Shown here: positions 1 through 8,231 of the stretch, piece by piece
Layout: each line of letters begins with the position of its first letter
How positions within the stretch are numbered: position 1 is the first letter of the stretch
Assembly (NCBI GenBank): GCA_001557035.1
Contig: LSKJ01000459.1
Span: 1-8,428 of the forward strand
Length of the DNA: 8,428 nt
Direction of reading: 5' to 3'
Origin: Rhodospirillaceae bacterium CCH5-H10
GTDB taxonomy: Bacteria > Pseudomonadota > Alphaproteobacteria > Reyranellales > Reyranellaceae
Translations under genes and position numbers: made by a program
Notes under the pieces: generated by a model
Told to the model about the DNA's origin: nothing
The model's database searches: none
The model's input: the letters and a program-made list of their open reading frames with translations, nothing else

Positions 1-708
<708 letters not shown>

Positions 709-712
709 GGCC

Positions 713-1561
713 TTACTTCTCCGTCTCGACAAGGCCGCGCACGAACTGGCGCTGCATGAATACGACGACCAGGACCGGCGGCAGCATGGCGAGCATCGCC
801 ATGGCCATCAGCAGGTTCCAGCTCGGCACCGAATCGACCACGTTGGCCTGCCGCGAGACGGTCATGACCACCGTGTAATAGCTTTCCTTGGTCGTGATCA
901 GCAGCGGCCAGAGATACTGGTTCCAGCCGTAGATGAACTGGATCACGAACAGCGCCGCGATCGAGGTCCGGCTCATCGGCAGCAGGATGTCCCAGAAGAA
1001 GCGCATCGGGCTCGCACCGTCGACGCGCGCCGCTTCCGTCAGTTCGTCCGGCACGCTCAGGAAGAACTGGCGGAACAGGAACGTCGCCGTCGCCGAGGCG
1101 ATCAGCGGGATGATGAGGCCCGAGTAGGAATCGAGCATGCCGAGCGAGGCGACCACGCCGTAGGTCGGCACGATACGCACTTCGACCGGCAGCATGAGAG
1201 TGACGAAGATCGCCCAGAAGAAATACATCCGGCCGGGAAAGCGGAAATAGACGATCGCGAAGGCCGAGATGATGGAGATGGCGATCTTCCCGATGGCGAC
1301 GCCCAGCGCCATGATCAGGCTGTTGGTCAGCGTCATCATGACGGGCGTGCTGCCGACGCGGCCGTAGCCCTCGGTCAGGACCTTCGTGTAGTTCTCGATC
1401 AGGTGCGGGCCGGGCAGCAGCGGGATCGGCGACTGCAGCATGGTCTGCTGGCTGTGCGTCGAGGCAACGAACGTCATCCACACCGGAAAGGCGATGATCG
1501 CCAGGCCGACGAGCACGACGAAATGGCTCAGCATCGTGAGGAAGGGCCGGTTTTCTACCAT
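713..1561 (-). CDS. ugpE: sn-glycerol-3-phosphate ABC transporter permease UgpE
   Basis: Inner-membrane permease of 282 residues, close to the 281 of E. coli UgpE. With UgpA it forms the translocation pore for glycerol-3-phosphate or glycerophosphodiesters. About six hydrophobic helices are visible: near residues 10-32, 82-104, 112-135, 145-165, 200-222 and 252-270. The EAA loop that docks on the ATPase is clear at about 174-197 ([20 protein letters not shown]), and it is followed by the conserved [10 protein letters not shown] segment of CUT1 permeases. The start lies 13 bases after ugpA and no strong ribosome site is visible, so it is probably read by coupling. An ATG overlapping the ugpA stop (TAATG, 1572-1574) is out of frame. 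The gene is intact. Family certain; substrate inferred from the operon. Confidence 0.95.
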   Translation of the reverse strand: MVENRPFLTMLSHFVVLVGLAIIAFPVWMTFVASTHSQQTMLQSPIPLLPGPHLIENYTKVLTEGYGRVGSTPVMMTLTNSLIMALGVAIGKIAISIISAFAIVYFRFPGRMYFFWAIFVTLMLPVEVRIVPTYGVVASLGMLDSYSGLIIPLIASATATFLFRQFFLSVPDELTEAARVDGASPMRFFWDILLPMSRTSIAALFVIQFIYGWNQYLWPLLITTKESYYTVVMTVSRQANVVDSVPSWNLLMAMAMLAMLPPVLVVVFMQRQFVRGLVETEK

Positions 1562-1574
1562 GTGAGTATGGGCA

Positions 1575-2456
1575 TTAGTAATGCACCCGGCGCTCGATGA
1601 AGCGGAACTGCACCACGGTGAGCAGGACGACCACGATCATCAGGATCACCGACTGCGCCGAGGAGCCGCCGAGATCCTGGCCGCGGAAGCCGTCGTTGAA
1701 GACCTTGAAGACCAGGATTTCCGTGGACTTGCCCGGCCCGCCCTTGGTCAGCGAATCGACGACGCCGAAGGTGCCGAAGAAGGCATAGATGATGTTGACG
1801 ACGAGCAGGAAGAAGCCGACGGGCGACAGCAGCGGGAAGATGATGTCCCAGAAGCGACGTCCGGGGCCGGCGCCGTCGATCGCCGCCGCCTCGATCAGCG
1901 ACTTCGGGATCGACTGCAGGCCGGCCAGGAAGAACAGGAAATTGTAGCTGATCTGGTTCCACACCGCGGCGATCACCACCAGCATCAGCGCCTGGTTGCC
2001 GTTGATCACGTAGTTGAATTCGATGCCGATGCCCTGGAGCATCCAGGCGACGATGCCGACCGAGGGATTGAACAGGAAGCCCCACAGGACGCCGGCGACG
2101 GCGGGCGCCACGGCATAGGGCCAGACGAGCAGCGCCTTGTAGCCGGTGGCGCCGCGGACGACGCGGTCGGCCATAACGGCCAGCAGCAGCGAGAGCGCGA
2201 GCCCGACGGCGGCGACCAGGAAGCTGAACACGACGGTGAGCCGCGCCGAGTGGTAGTAGCCCGGGTCGTTGAACAGATGGATGAAGTTGTCGAGGAAGAC
2301 GAACTTGGTATTGCCGCCGAAGGCATCCTCGATCAGCACCGACTGGTAGATCGCCTGGCCGGACGGCCAGAAGAAGAAGACCAGTGTGATGAGGATCTGC
2401 GGCGCCACCAGAAGGTAGGGCAGCCAGCGTTCGTTGAAGGTGACGCGTTTTTCCAT
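1575..2456 (-). CDS. ugpA: sn-glycerol-3-phosphate ABC transporter permease UgpA
   Basis: Inner-membrane permease of 293 residues (E. coli UgpA is 295), partner of UgpE. It starts with a short charged cytoplasmic tail ([11 protein letters not shown]) followed by the first helix at about 12-32. Further hydrophobic segments lie near 72-95, 107-129, 156-180, 212-233 and 268-285. The EAA loop is at about 187-209 ([18 protein letters not shown]), and the downstream segment [16 protein letters not shown] (235-250) is a typical UgpA/MalF-class feature. The ATG is preceded by a GGAGG-like sequence only at an unusually long 16-base distance. That sequence is part of a G-rich tract next to the hairpin repeats between ugpB and ugpA. 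The gene is intact and its codon use matches its neighbours. Confidence 0.95.
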   Translation of the reverse strand: MEKRVTFNERWLPYLLVAPQILITLVFFFWPSGQAIYQSVLIEDAFGGNTKFVFLDNFIHLFNDPGYYHSARLTVVFSFLVAAVGLALSLLLAVMADRVVRGATGYKALLVWPYAVAPAVAGVLWGFLFNPSVGIVAWMLQGIGIEFNYVINGNQALMLVVIAAVWNQISYNFLFFLAGLQSIPKSLIEAAAIDGAGPGRRFWDIIFPLLSPVGFFLLVVNIIYAFFGTFGVVDSLTKGGPGKSTEILVFKVFNDGFRGQDLGGSSAQSVILMIVVVLLTVVQFRFIERRVHY

Positions 2457-2471
2457 CGAGCTAGACCGTAG

Positions 2472-2494
2472 CCCTCCCCCTCCCGGCCTCCCCC
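2472..2494 (-). promoter_or_regulatory. G-rich tract in the ugpA leader (possible G-quadruplex overlapping the ribosome site)
   Basis: Read on the minus (transcript) strand, four runs of 5, 3, 5 and 3 guanines are separated by loops of 5, 1 and 1 bases. This fits the usual G3+N1-7 quadruplex pattern. The only Shine-Dalgarno-like GGAGG before ugpA lies inside the tract (2473-2477), 16 bases from the ATG. The 5' part of the tract also forms the 3' arm of the adjacent hairpin, so hairpin and quadruplex would compete. The sequence pattern is seen directly; any folding or effect on ugpA translation is inference. Confidence 0.35.
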
Positions 2495-2509
2495 GTATGA
2501 CGGGGGAGG
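2487..2509. repeat. Hairpin repeat copy 1 between ugpB and ugpA
   Basis: A perfect 10-bp inverted repeat, CCTCCCCCGT, with loop ATG and the exact complement ACGGGGGAGG. The same stem recurs 31 bases further on (copy 2). No T-run follows the stem on either strand, so it is not a classical intrinsic terminator. It looks like a REP-type palindromic element of the kind scattered through intergenic regions of many alphaproteobacterial genomes; genome-wide recurrence cannot be tested here. In the ugp message it lies between the binding-protein and permease cistrons. Confidence 0.75.
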
Positions 2510-2539
2510 GGATTTAAAGGGCCAGCCTTCCCCTTCTCT

Positions 2540-2577
2540 ACCTCCCCCGTCAAACGGGGGAGGTGGTCCGAAGGACC
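2540..2577. repeat. Hairpin repeat copy 2 with adjoining small hairpin
   Basis: The same stem as copy 1, extended to 11 bp (2540-2564, ACCTCCCCCGT with loop CAA). It is directly followed by a second small palindrome, GGTCC-GAA-GGACC (2565-2577), then GGAGGGGGAAAG leading toward the 3' end of ugpB. The two copies share the complete 10-bp stem and differ in loop sequence (ATG versus CAA), a pattern expected when structure rather than the loop is kept. For the ugp transcript this is the first structure after the ugpB stop codon, where it could protect the ugpB message from 3' exonucleases or reduce read-through into ugpA. Confidence 0.75.
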
Positions 2578-2602
2578 GGAGGGGGAAAGCAACGGCAAGG
2601 CT

Positions 2603-3922
<1,320 letters not shown>

Positions 3923-3932
3923 ATCGAACAAA

Positions 3933-3938
3933 CCTCCC
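3933..3938 (-). promoter_or_regulatory. Ribosome binding site of ugpB
   Basis: On the minus strand GGGAGG is found 10 bases before the ATG at 3922. It is the strongest Shine-Dalgarno match in the ugp locus and decides in favour of the MTRILL start over the upstream in-frame ATG at 4018. It fits the need for the binding protein to be made in excess over the membrane components. Confidence 0.75.
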
Positions 3939-3966
3939 AATGAAACTCCGCCGTTGTATCGGCGGG

Positions 3967-3980
3967 CGGCAAGACTGCCG
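3967..3980 (-). other. Small hairpin in the ugpB leader
   Basis: A short inverted repeat, CGGCA-AGAC-TGCCG, lies between the Pho-box candidate and the ugpB ribosome site. It would be near the 5' end of the ugpB message or overlap its start point. The stem is only 5 bp, so it may be chance in GC-rich DNA; no function is claimed. Confidence 0.25.
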
Positions 3981-3992
3981 TGTGTCTTATTT

Positions 3993-4010
3993 GTTTCAGT
4001 CTGATGACAG
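3993..4010 (-). promoter_or_regulatory. Candidate Pho box (PhoB site) upstream of ugpB
   Basis: On the minus strand the 18 bases CTGTCATCAGACTGAAAC form two heptads at the 11-base phase of a Pho box. The first, CTGTCAT, is a perfect match to the consensus heptad; after a 4-base spacer the second, CTGAAAC, keeps CTG, A and the permitted final C. The box ends 70 bases before the ugpB ATG and points toward it, a normal placement for a PhoB-activated promoter where the box replaces the -35. No good -10 is visible 10-11 bases downstream (CACGGC), which lowers confidence. PhoB control of ugpBAEC is established in E. coli and reported for rhizobial ugp operons. The box lies after the ugpQ stop, so it would drive ugpB-A-E-C but not ugpQ. 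Confidence 0.55.
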
Positions 4011-4054
4011 TCCACCAAGACTGCGCATCGAACGCAACCCCCAAATGGTCGATA

Positions 4055-4747
4055 TTACCCGAGAGCCGACAGGATCACGTCCGGTGCGTCCGTGATGACG
4101 CACTGCACGCCCATGCCCACCAGCGCGCGCGCCACGTCCCCGTCGTTGATCGTGTACACGCTGAGCAGGTAGCCGGCCTTGCGGATCTCGACCGCCCGGA
4201 CGGCGGTCAGCCGCTTTCCGTTGGTGTTGATGCCGGCCGCCGAGACGTCCTCGGCGCGGGCCTGCCAGTCGTCCTTCACCTCGTCGATCAGCAGGGCACG
4301 CGCGAATTCGGGCGCCGCCTCGCGGGCTGCGGCAAGCGAGGCATCCTTGAAGCTCGAGAGCAGCGGCGCCGGCAGCTTTGCCGACCACAGCCTGCGAAGG
4401 GTCGCGACCGTAACGCGCGCGGTTTCGGCCTCGCGGCCCTCGCACGGCTTGATCTCGACGTTGCAGCCGAGGCCCAGCTCGCCGAAGCAGGCGATCGCCT
4501 GTTCGAAGGTCGGCACCGACGGCGGCAGTTCCGCCGCGGTCATCTCCGAGGCGAGCCGGTCGACCCCGGTCGTCCGCTTGAGCGACGAATCGTGCATGAC
4601 GATGGGCACGCCGTCCTGCGTGAGCTTGACGTCGATCTCGACCCAGGCCGCCCCCCGGCGATGGGCCTCCCGGAAGGAATCCAGCGTGTTTTCCGGCGCG
4701 TAGGCCATGGCCCCGCGATGGCCGACGACTTTAGGCAGTTGCAGCAT
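4055..4747 (-). CDS. ugpQ: Cytoplasmic glycerophosphodiester phosphodiesterase (UgpQ-like)
   Basis: Hydrolyses glycerophosphodiesters such as glycerophosphocholine or glycerophosphoethanolamine to sn-glycerol-3-phosphate and an alcohol, with a divalent metal. The 230 residues form a GDPD TIM barrel (E. coli UgpQ 247). Catalytic and metal-site residues are all visible: HRG with His10 and Arg11, APENT with Glu19 and Asn20, VEIDVK with Glu37 and Asp39, MHD with His52, and NVEIKP with Glu98 and Lys100. The late barrel motifs LLSSF, YTIND and VITDAPD follow. No signal peptide is present, which points to a cytoplasmic enzyme acting on diesters brought in by the Ugp transporter. It lies first, 132 bases upstream of ugpB on the same strand; in E. 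coli ugpQ is last. No strong ribosome site is seen before the ATG. Function confident; the symbol follows operon context. Confidence 0.93.
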   Translation of the reverse strand: MLQLPKVVGHRGAMAYAPENTLDSFREAHRRGAAWVEIDVKLTQDGVPIVMHDSSLKRTTGVDRLASEMTAAELPPSVPTFEQAIACFGELGLGCNVEIKPCEGREAETARVTVATLRRLWSAKLPAPLLSSFKDASLAAAREAAPEFARALLIDEVKDDWQARAEDVSAAGINTNGKRLTAVRAVEIRKAGYLLSVYTINDGDVARALVGMGVQCVITDAPDVILSALG

Positions 4748-4815
4748 GTGCGAATCCGAAGCTAACTCGGGTGTCGCAATAGCCGAATGTCCACTCCCTG
4801 TCCCGCCCGATCCGC
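4748..4815. promoter_or_regulatory. Divergent intergenic region, ugpQ / dehydrogenase
   Basis: This 68-base gap separates two genes read outward, so it should hold or overlap promoters for both ugpQ (minus) and the dehydrogenase operon (plus). I see no convincing -35/-10 pair, no strong ribosome site on either side and no inverted repeat. Promoters may extend into the coding starts. Confidence 0.4.
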
Positions 4816-5580
4816 ATGACCACCTTTCCCGACAAGTTCCGCCTCGACGGCCGGACCGCGCTCGTCACCGGCTCGGGCCGCGGCCTGGGCTGGGAAATGG
4901 CCAAGGGGCTGGCCGAGGCCGGCGCCCGCGTGCTGCTGCACGGCCGCTCGCACGAGCGCCTGGCCCCGCGGCTGGCCGAACTGCGGGCGGCCGGCCGGGC
5001 AACCGACGGCCTCGTGTTCGAGATGGCCGACCGCACGGCCATGCAACTGGCCCTCGCCGGCGCCGGCCCCATCGACATCCTGATCCACAATGTCGGCGAA
5101 CGCGACCGTCGCCCCTTCACCGACATCGAGCCTCGCGACTTCGCCCGGCTGGTCGATACCGACCTCTCGGCCGGCCAGGCCCTGATCCGTCTCCTGGTTC
5201 CGGGCATGGTCGACCGGGGCTGGGGCCGGCTGATCCTCGTGACCTCGATCGCCGCCACGCTGGCCGCGCCCGGCGCCTCGTCCTACATCGCGGCCAAGGC
5301 GGGGCTTGAAGCGCTTTCCCGCGCGCTGGCGGCCGAACTCGGCGACAAGGGCATCACCTCGAACGCGATCTCGCCGGGCTTCTTCGCCACCGAGACCAAC
5401 GAGGCGCTGATCGCCTCGACGGCCGGGGAACGCATGCGCCTGCGTTGCCCGGCGAGGCGCTGGGCCGATCCCTCCGAGATCGCGGGCGCCGCGATCTTCC
5501 TCGCTTCCCCTGCCGCGAGCTACGTCAACGGACACACGCTCACCGTCGACGGCGGCGTCACCGCAACGTACATGGCCTGA
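4816..5580 (+). CDS. Short-chain dehydrogenase/reductase, gluconate 5-dehydrogenase-like
   Basis: NAD(P)-dependent oxidoreductase of the classical SDR family, 254 residues (family norm about 250). The Rossmann glycine motif is TGSGRGLG (18-25). Arg44 in LLHGRS, at the end of the second strand, suggests NADP(H). HNVG (91-94) replaces the usual NNAG. The catalytic residues are Ser144, Tyr157 and Lys161 (SxnYxxxK spacing intact). The tetrad Asn position carries Asp116 (DTDLSAG). The C-terminal part RRWADPSEIAGAAIFLASPAASYVNGHTLTVDGG is complete. The GRS-type second strand, NVGxRDRRP segment and C-terminal wording resemble enzymes annotated as gluconate 5-dehydrogenase, which interconvert 5-ketogluconate and gluconate; other polyol or keto substrates are equally possible. 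No strong ribosome site precedes the ATG. Its stop overlaps the next gene's start, so it is the first gene of an operon. Family certain, substrate uncertain. Confidence 0.9.
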   Translation: MTTFPDKFRLDGRTALVTGSGRGLGWEMAKGLAEAGARVLLHGRSHERLAPRLAELRAAGRATDGLVFEMADRTAMQLALAGAGPIDILIHNVGERDRRPFTDIEPRDFARLVDTDLSAGQALIRLLVPGMVDRGWGRLILVTSIAATLAAPGASSYIAAKAGLEALSRALAAELGDKGITSNAISPGFFATETNEALIASTAGERMRLRCPARRWADPSEIAGAAIFLASPAASYVNGHTLTVDGGVTATYMA

Positions 5581-7010
5581 TGAAAATTCGAGATCTTCTG
5601 GTCGGCGCCCTGCCCAGCGCCCTAGCCGTCGGCCTCGCCCTGCCCGCATTCGCGGCCGGCCCCGACGCGCCCGCCATCGACGGACGCCACCTCGGCCTCA
5701 CCTGGATGATCCCGTTCGCCGGCATCCTCCTGTCGATCGCCATCCTTCCGCTCGCGGCACCAAGTTTCTGGCATCACCATTTCGGCAAGGTGTCGGCGGC
5801 GTGGGCGACCCTGATCATCGTTCCCTTCGCTCTGATCCACGGTGTGCCCAGCGCGGTGTACGAGATCATCCATCTGCTGCTGCTCGACTACATTCCCTTC
5901 ATCGTGCTGCTGCTGGCGCTGTTCACCGTGACCGGCGGCATCCACATCAAGGGCAACCTCCACGGCTCGCCGTCGATGAACACCGCCCTGCTGGCGATCG
6001 GCACGGTGCTCGCGGGCTGGATGGGCACGACCGGCGCGTCGATGCTGCTGATCCGGCCGATGATCCGCGCCAACGACGACCGGCGGCACAAGATCCATGT
6101 CTTCGTGTTCTTCATCTTTCTGGTGTCGAACATCGGCGGGGCACTGACGCCGCTGGGCGACCCTCCGCTGTTCCTCGGATTCCTGAAGGGCGTGAGCTTC
6201 TTCTGGACGACGACCCACCTGTTCGCCGAGATGCTGGTGTGCGCCATCGTGCTGCTGGCGCTGTTCTACGCCATCGACAGCTACTGGTATCGCAAGGAAG
6301 GCCACAAGAAACCCGATCCGACGCCGGAAACGCCGGTGCGGATCGAGGGCGGCATCAACATCATCCTGCTGGCGCTGATCGTGGGCGTCGTGCTGGCGAG
6401 CGGAACGTGGAAACCCGGCGTCCATTTCACGATCTTCCACGTCGCCCTCGAATTGCAGAACGTCCTGCGCGACCTCGCCCTGGTGGCGATCTGCTTCCTG
6501 TCGCTGCGCCTGACCTCGCAGAAGTCCCGCAGCGACAACGGCTTCAGCTGGGGCCCCATGCTGGAAGTCGCCAAGCTGTTCGCCGGCATCTTCATCACCA
6601 TCGCGCCGGCGATCGCCATCCTCAAGGCCGGCAAGGACGGATCTCTGGCGCCCCTGGTGGCGCTGGTGACGAACCCCGACGGGCAGCCCAACGACATCTG
6701 GTACTTCTGGCTGACGGGCATCCTGTCGAGCTTCCTCGACAATGCGCCCACCTATCTCGTCTTCTTCAACCTGGCCGGCGGCAATGCCGAGGTGCTGATG
6801 GGCACGCTCGCCAGCACGCTGGCGGCGATTTCCTGCGGGGCGGTGTTCATGGGCGCCAACAGCTATATCGGCAACGCGCCCAACTTCATGGTCAAGGCGG
6901 TCGTCGAGGAAGCGGGCATCCGCATGCCGAGCTTCTTCGGCTACATGGTCTGGTCCAGTGCCATCCTCCTGCCGCTCTTCGTGGTGCTGACGCTTGTCTT
7001 CTTCGTCTGA
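5580..7010 (+). CDS. CitMHS_2/NhaD-like sodium:proton antiporter or carboxylate transporter
   Basis: Polytopic inner-membrane carrier of the ion transporter (IT) superfamily, 476 residues. Homologues are usually labelled sodium:proton antiporter or putative citrate transporter (Pfam CitMHS_2). About ten to twelve hydrophobic segments are visible. A signal-like first segment (MKIRDLLVGALPSALAVGLALPAFAA) precedes a short periplasmic stretch. Hallmarks are GWMGTTGASMLLIRPMI (146-162), GGALTPLGDPPLFLGFLKG (186-204), SSFLDNAPTYLVFF (383-396) and GANSYIGNAPNFMVKA (425-440), the paired re-entrant, Asp/Asn-containing motifs of this superfamily. The start at 5580 is chosen because it gives the membrane-type N-terminus and overlaps the dehydrogenase stop as TGATG. 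An upstream in-frame ATG (5445) would add 45 Arg-rich residues that merely read the dehydrogenase gene in another frame. Coupling to the dehydrogenase suggests a shared organic-acid substrate or ion role, which is inference. Confidence 0.87.
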   Translation: MKIRDLLVGALPSALAVGLALPAFAAGPDAPAIDGRHLGLTWMIPFAGILLSIAILPLAAPSFWHHHFGKVSAAWATLIIVPFALIHGVPSAVYEIIHLLLLDYIPFIVLLLALFTVTGGIHIKGNLHGSPSMNTALLAIGTVLAGWMGTTGASMLLIRPMIRANDDRRHKIHVFVFFIFLVSNIGGALTPLGDPPLFLGFLKGVSFFWTTTHLFAEMLVCAIVLLALFYAIDSYWYRKEGHKKPDPTPETPVRIEGGINIILLALIVGVVLASGTWKPGVHFTIFHVALELQNVLRDLALVAICFLSLRLTSQKSRSDNGFSWGPMLEVAKLFAGIFITIAPAIAILKAGKDGSLAPLVALVTNPDGQPNDIWYFWLTGILSSFLDNAPTYLVFFNLAGGNAEVLMGTLASTLAAISCGAVFMGANSYIGNAPNFMVKAVVEEAGIRMPSFFGYMVWSSAILLPLFVVLTLVFFV

Positions 7011-8070
7011 GCTGCTGAAGCACTTCTCGGCCCCGGAGATCGCCGAGCGTCTCGCCACGCAGCCGGCCCGCATGGCGCAGCTGGCGAAGCTGCTGCTCTC
7101 CGCCGGCGAGATGCAGCGCGCCGTCGATCTCGCGAGCAGGGCCCGTGACCTCGCACCCGACGATCCCGAAGTCGAACGGATCGTGAAGCTCGTCCTCGGT
7201 CGAAGCGTGCCGGACTGGCACCGCACGATCCTGATCGACGAGGGGCGGAACGCCGCCTACGACGCGGCGCTGCGGCGTGCCGTGCGGGCCGGCTCGCGCG
7301 TCCTCGACATCGGCGCGGGTTCGGGCCTGCTGGCGATGATGGCCGCGCGCGCCGGCGCCACCGAGGTCGTGAGCTGCGAGATGAACGCCGCCATGGCCGG
7401 CGTGGCGGCCGAAATCGTCGAGCGCAACGGCTATGCCGATCGCATCGGCATCGTCGGCAAGCATTCCCGCCAGCTCGCGATCGGCGCCGACCTGGCCGAG
7501 CCCGTCGACATCCTCGTATCGGAGATCGTCACCAACGACCTGCTGGGCGAAGACGTGCTGGGATGCATGGAGGACGCCATCGGCCGACTGACCCGACCGG
7601 ATGCCAAGATCATTCCCTCGCATGGCGCCGTTCGCATCGCCCTGGCGCACTATGGCAAGCTCGCCAAACGGCAACTCGCATCGGTCCAGGGTTTCGATCT
7701 TTCACCGATGAACGTCTTCGATGGGCGGATCGATCTGTCGGCCGGCAACGAGACGCTCGACCTCAGGAGCGAGCCTGCCGATCTCTTCGCCTTCGACTTC
7801 GCGTCCGGCGGCCCCTTCGACAACCACCGGGCGTCCGTCGCGCTGACCAGTTCGGGCGGCGCGGTGAACGGCATCGCCCAGTGGATCCGGCTTCGCATGG
7901 ATGCCGACGGGATCTACGAGAACAGACCCGCTCCGGGAGCCTCCTCGTGCTGGGGCGTCATGTTCCAGCCCCTGCCGGCCGTTCTCGAGATGCGCCCGGG
8001 CGAAAAGCTGACGATACGGGGAGCCCGCGACCGGACCTCGCTCTGGATGTGGGTCGAATCCGACCGGTAG
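6994..8070 (+). CDS. TPR-like / protein arginine methyltransferase-like SAM methyltransferase
   Basis: Probable S-adenosylmethionine-dependent methyltransferase of the PRMT class, 358 residues. Residues about 28-66 (MAQLAKLLLSAGEMQRAVDLASRA... LAPDDPEVERI) look like one TPR-type helix pair. Then come WHRTILIDEGRNAAY (75-89, with the Arg that in PRMTs contacts SAM), motif I VLDIGAGSG (103-111), acidic Glu129 at the end of strand 2, and the double-E loop SEIVTNDLLGE with Glu177 and Glu186 exactly 9 apart as in PRMT1. The C-terminal half fits the PRMT beta-barrel, but the THW-loop position reads SSCWG (Cys319-Trp320), without the His. The order TPR then PRMT7-like domain recalls eukaryotic PRMT9; automated labels may read 'L11 methyltransferase'. 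The start is taken as TTG (6994), since a stop lies in frame at 6988; the first ATG is at 7072, and neither has a good ribosome site. It overlaps the antiporter by 17 bases. Family good, substrate unknown. Confidence 0.82.
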   Translation: MSSSSELLKHFSAPEIAERLATQPARMAQLAKLLLSAGEMQRAVDLASRARDLAPDDPEVERIVKLVLGRSVPDWHRTILIDEGRNAAYDAALRRAVRAGSRVLDIGAGSGLLAMMAARAGATEVVSCEMNAAMAGVAAEIVERNGYADRIGIVGKHSRQLAIGADLAEPVDILVSEIVTNDLLGEDVLGCMEDAIGRLTRPDAKIIPSHGAVRIALAHYGKLAKRQLASVQGFDLSPMNVFDGRIDLSAGNETLDLRSEPADLFAFDFASGGPFDNHRASVALTSSGGAVNGIAQWIRLRMDADGIYENRPAPGASSCWGVMFQPLPAVLEMRPGEKLTIRGARDRTSLWMWVESDR

Positions 8071-8231
8071 AAGTCCACAAGGATTCATTCGTGATCTCAA
8101 GGAGATAGCGGACAAGAAACCGCAGAGGACCGGCATGCTTTTGGTCTAGACTGGGTGCCTTCCCTCTCCTTTTCCCGGCAGCCCTTCGCGCCGGGGAGCC
8201 AAGTCTCCGGCGAAAAGCTGTAGAACGCCCC
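8071..8231. other. Intergenic region between methyltransferase and TonB-like gene
   Basis: This 161-base gap contains a 9-bp imperfect hairpin at 8189-8212 (CGCCGG arms, one G-T pair, 6-base loop). The hairpin is followed by AAAAG rather than a T-run, so it does not look like an intrinsic terminator for the upstream gene. A TAGACT sequence at 8147-8152 could serve as a -10 element for the downstream gene, but no matching -35 is evident. No gene is supported here on either strand. Confidence 0.4.

Noticed and set aside
2487..2564. The two palindromes considered as a short CRISPR-like array.
   Set aside because: There are only two copies, the repeats are perfect hairpins with changing loops, there is no regular spacer series, and no cas gene is nearby.
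3923..4018. N-terminal extension of ugpB to an ATG at 4018.
   Set aside because: It would place 32 hydrophilic residues before a clear signal peptide and run through the Pho-box candidate; the ATG at 3922 has a strong ribosome site.
4787..4804. A second Pho-box-like pair (ATGTCCA and CTGTCCC, 11-base phase) on the plus strand before the dehydrogenase.
   Set aside because: Each heptad matches the consensus poorly, and the site ends only 12 bases before the ATG, leaving no room for a -10 and ribosome site. It points away from ugpQ.
5445..5579. N-terminal extension of the antiporter to an ATG at 5445.
   Set aside because: The added 45 residues are an Arg/His-rich out-of-frame reading of the dehydrogenase gene; the start at 5580 gives a proper membrane N-terminus.
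5622..7226. Long open frame on the minus strand opposite the antiporter (534 codons).
   Set aside because: Its translation is dominated by His/Arg/Asp/Glu/Gln with no domain, the usual reverse shadow of a GC-rich membrane-protein gene. The plus-strand gene has clear family motifs.
8189..8212. Hairpin considered as an intrinsic terminator after the methyltransferase.
   Set aside because: No T-run follows the stem on either strand; AAAAG follows on the plus strand and the minus-strand exit is GC-rich.
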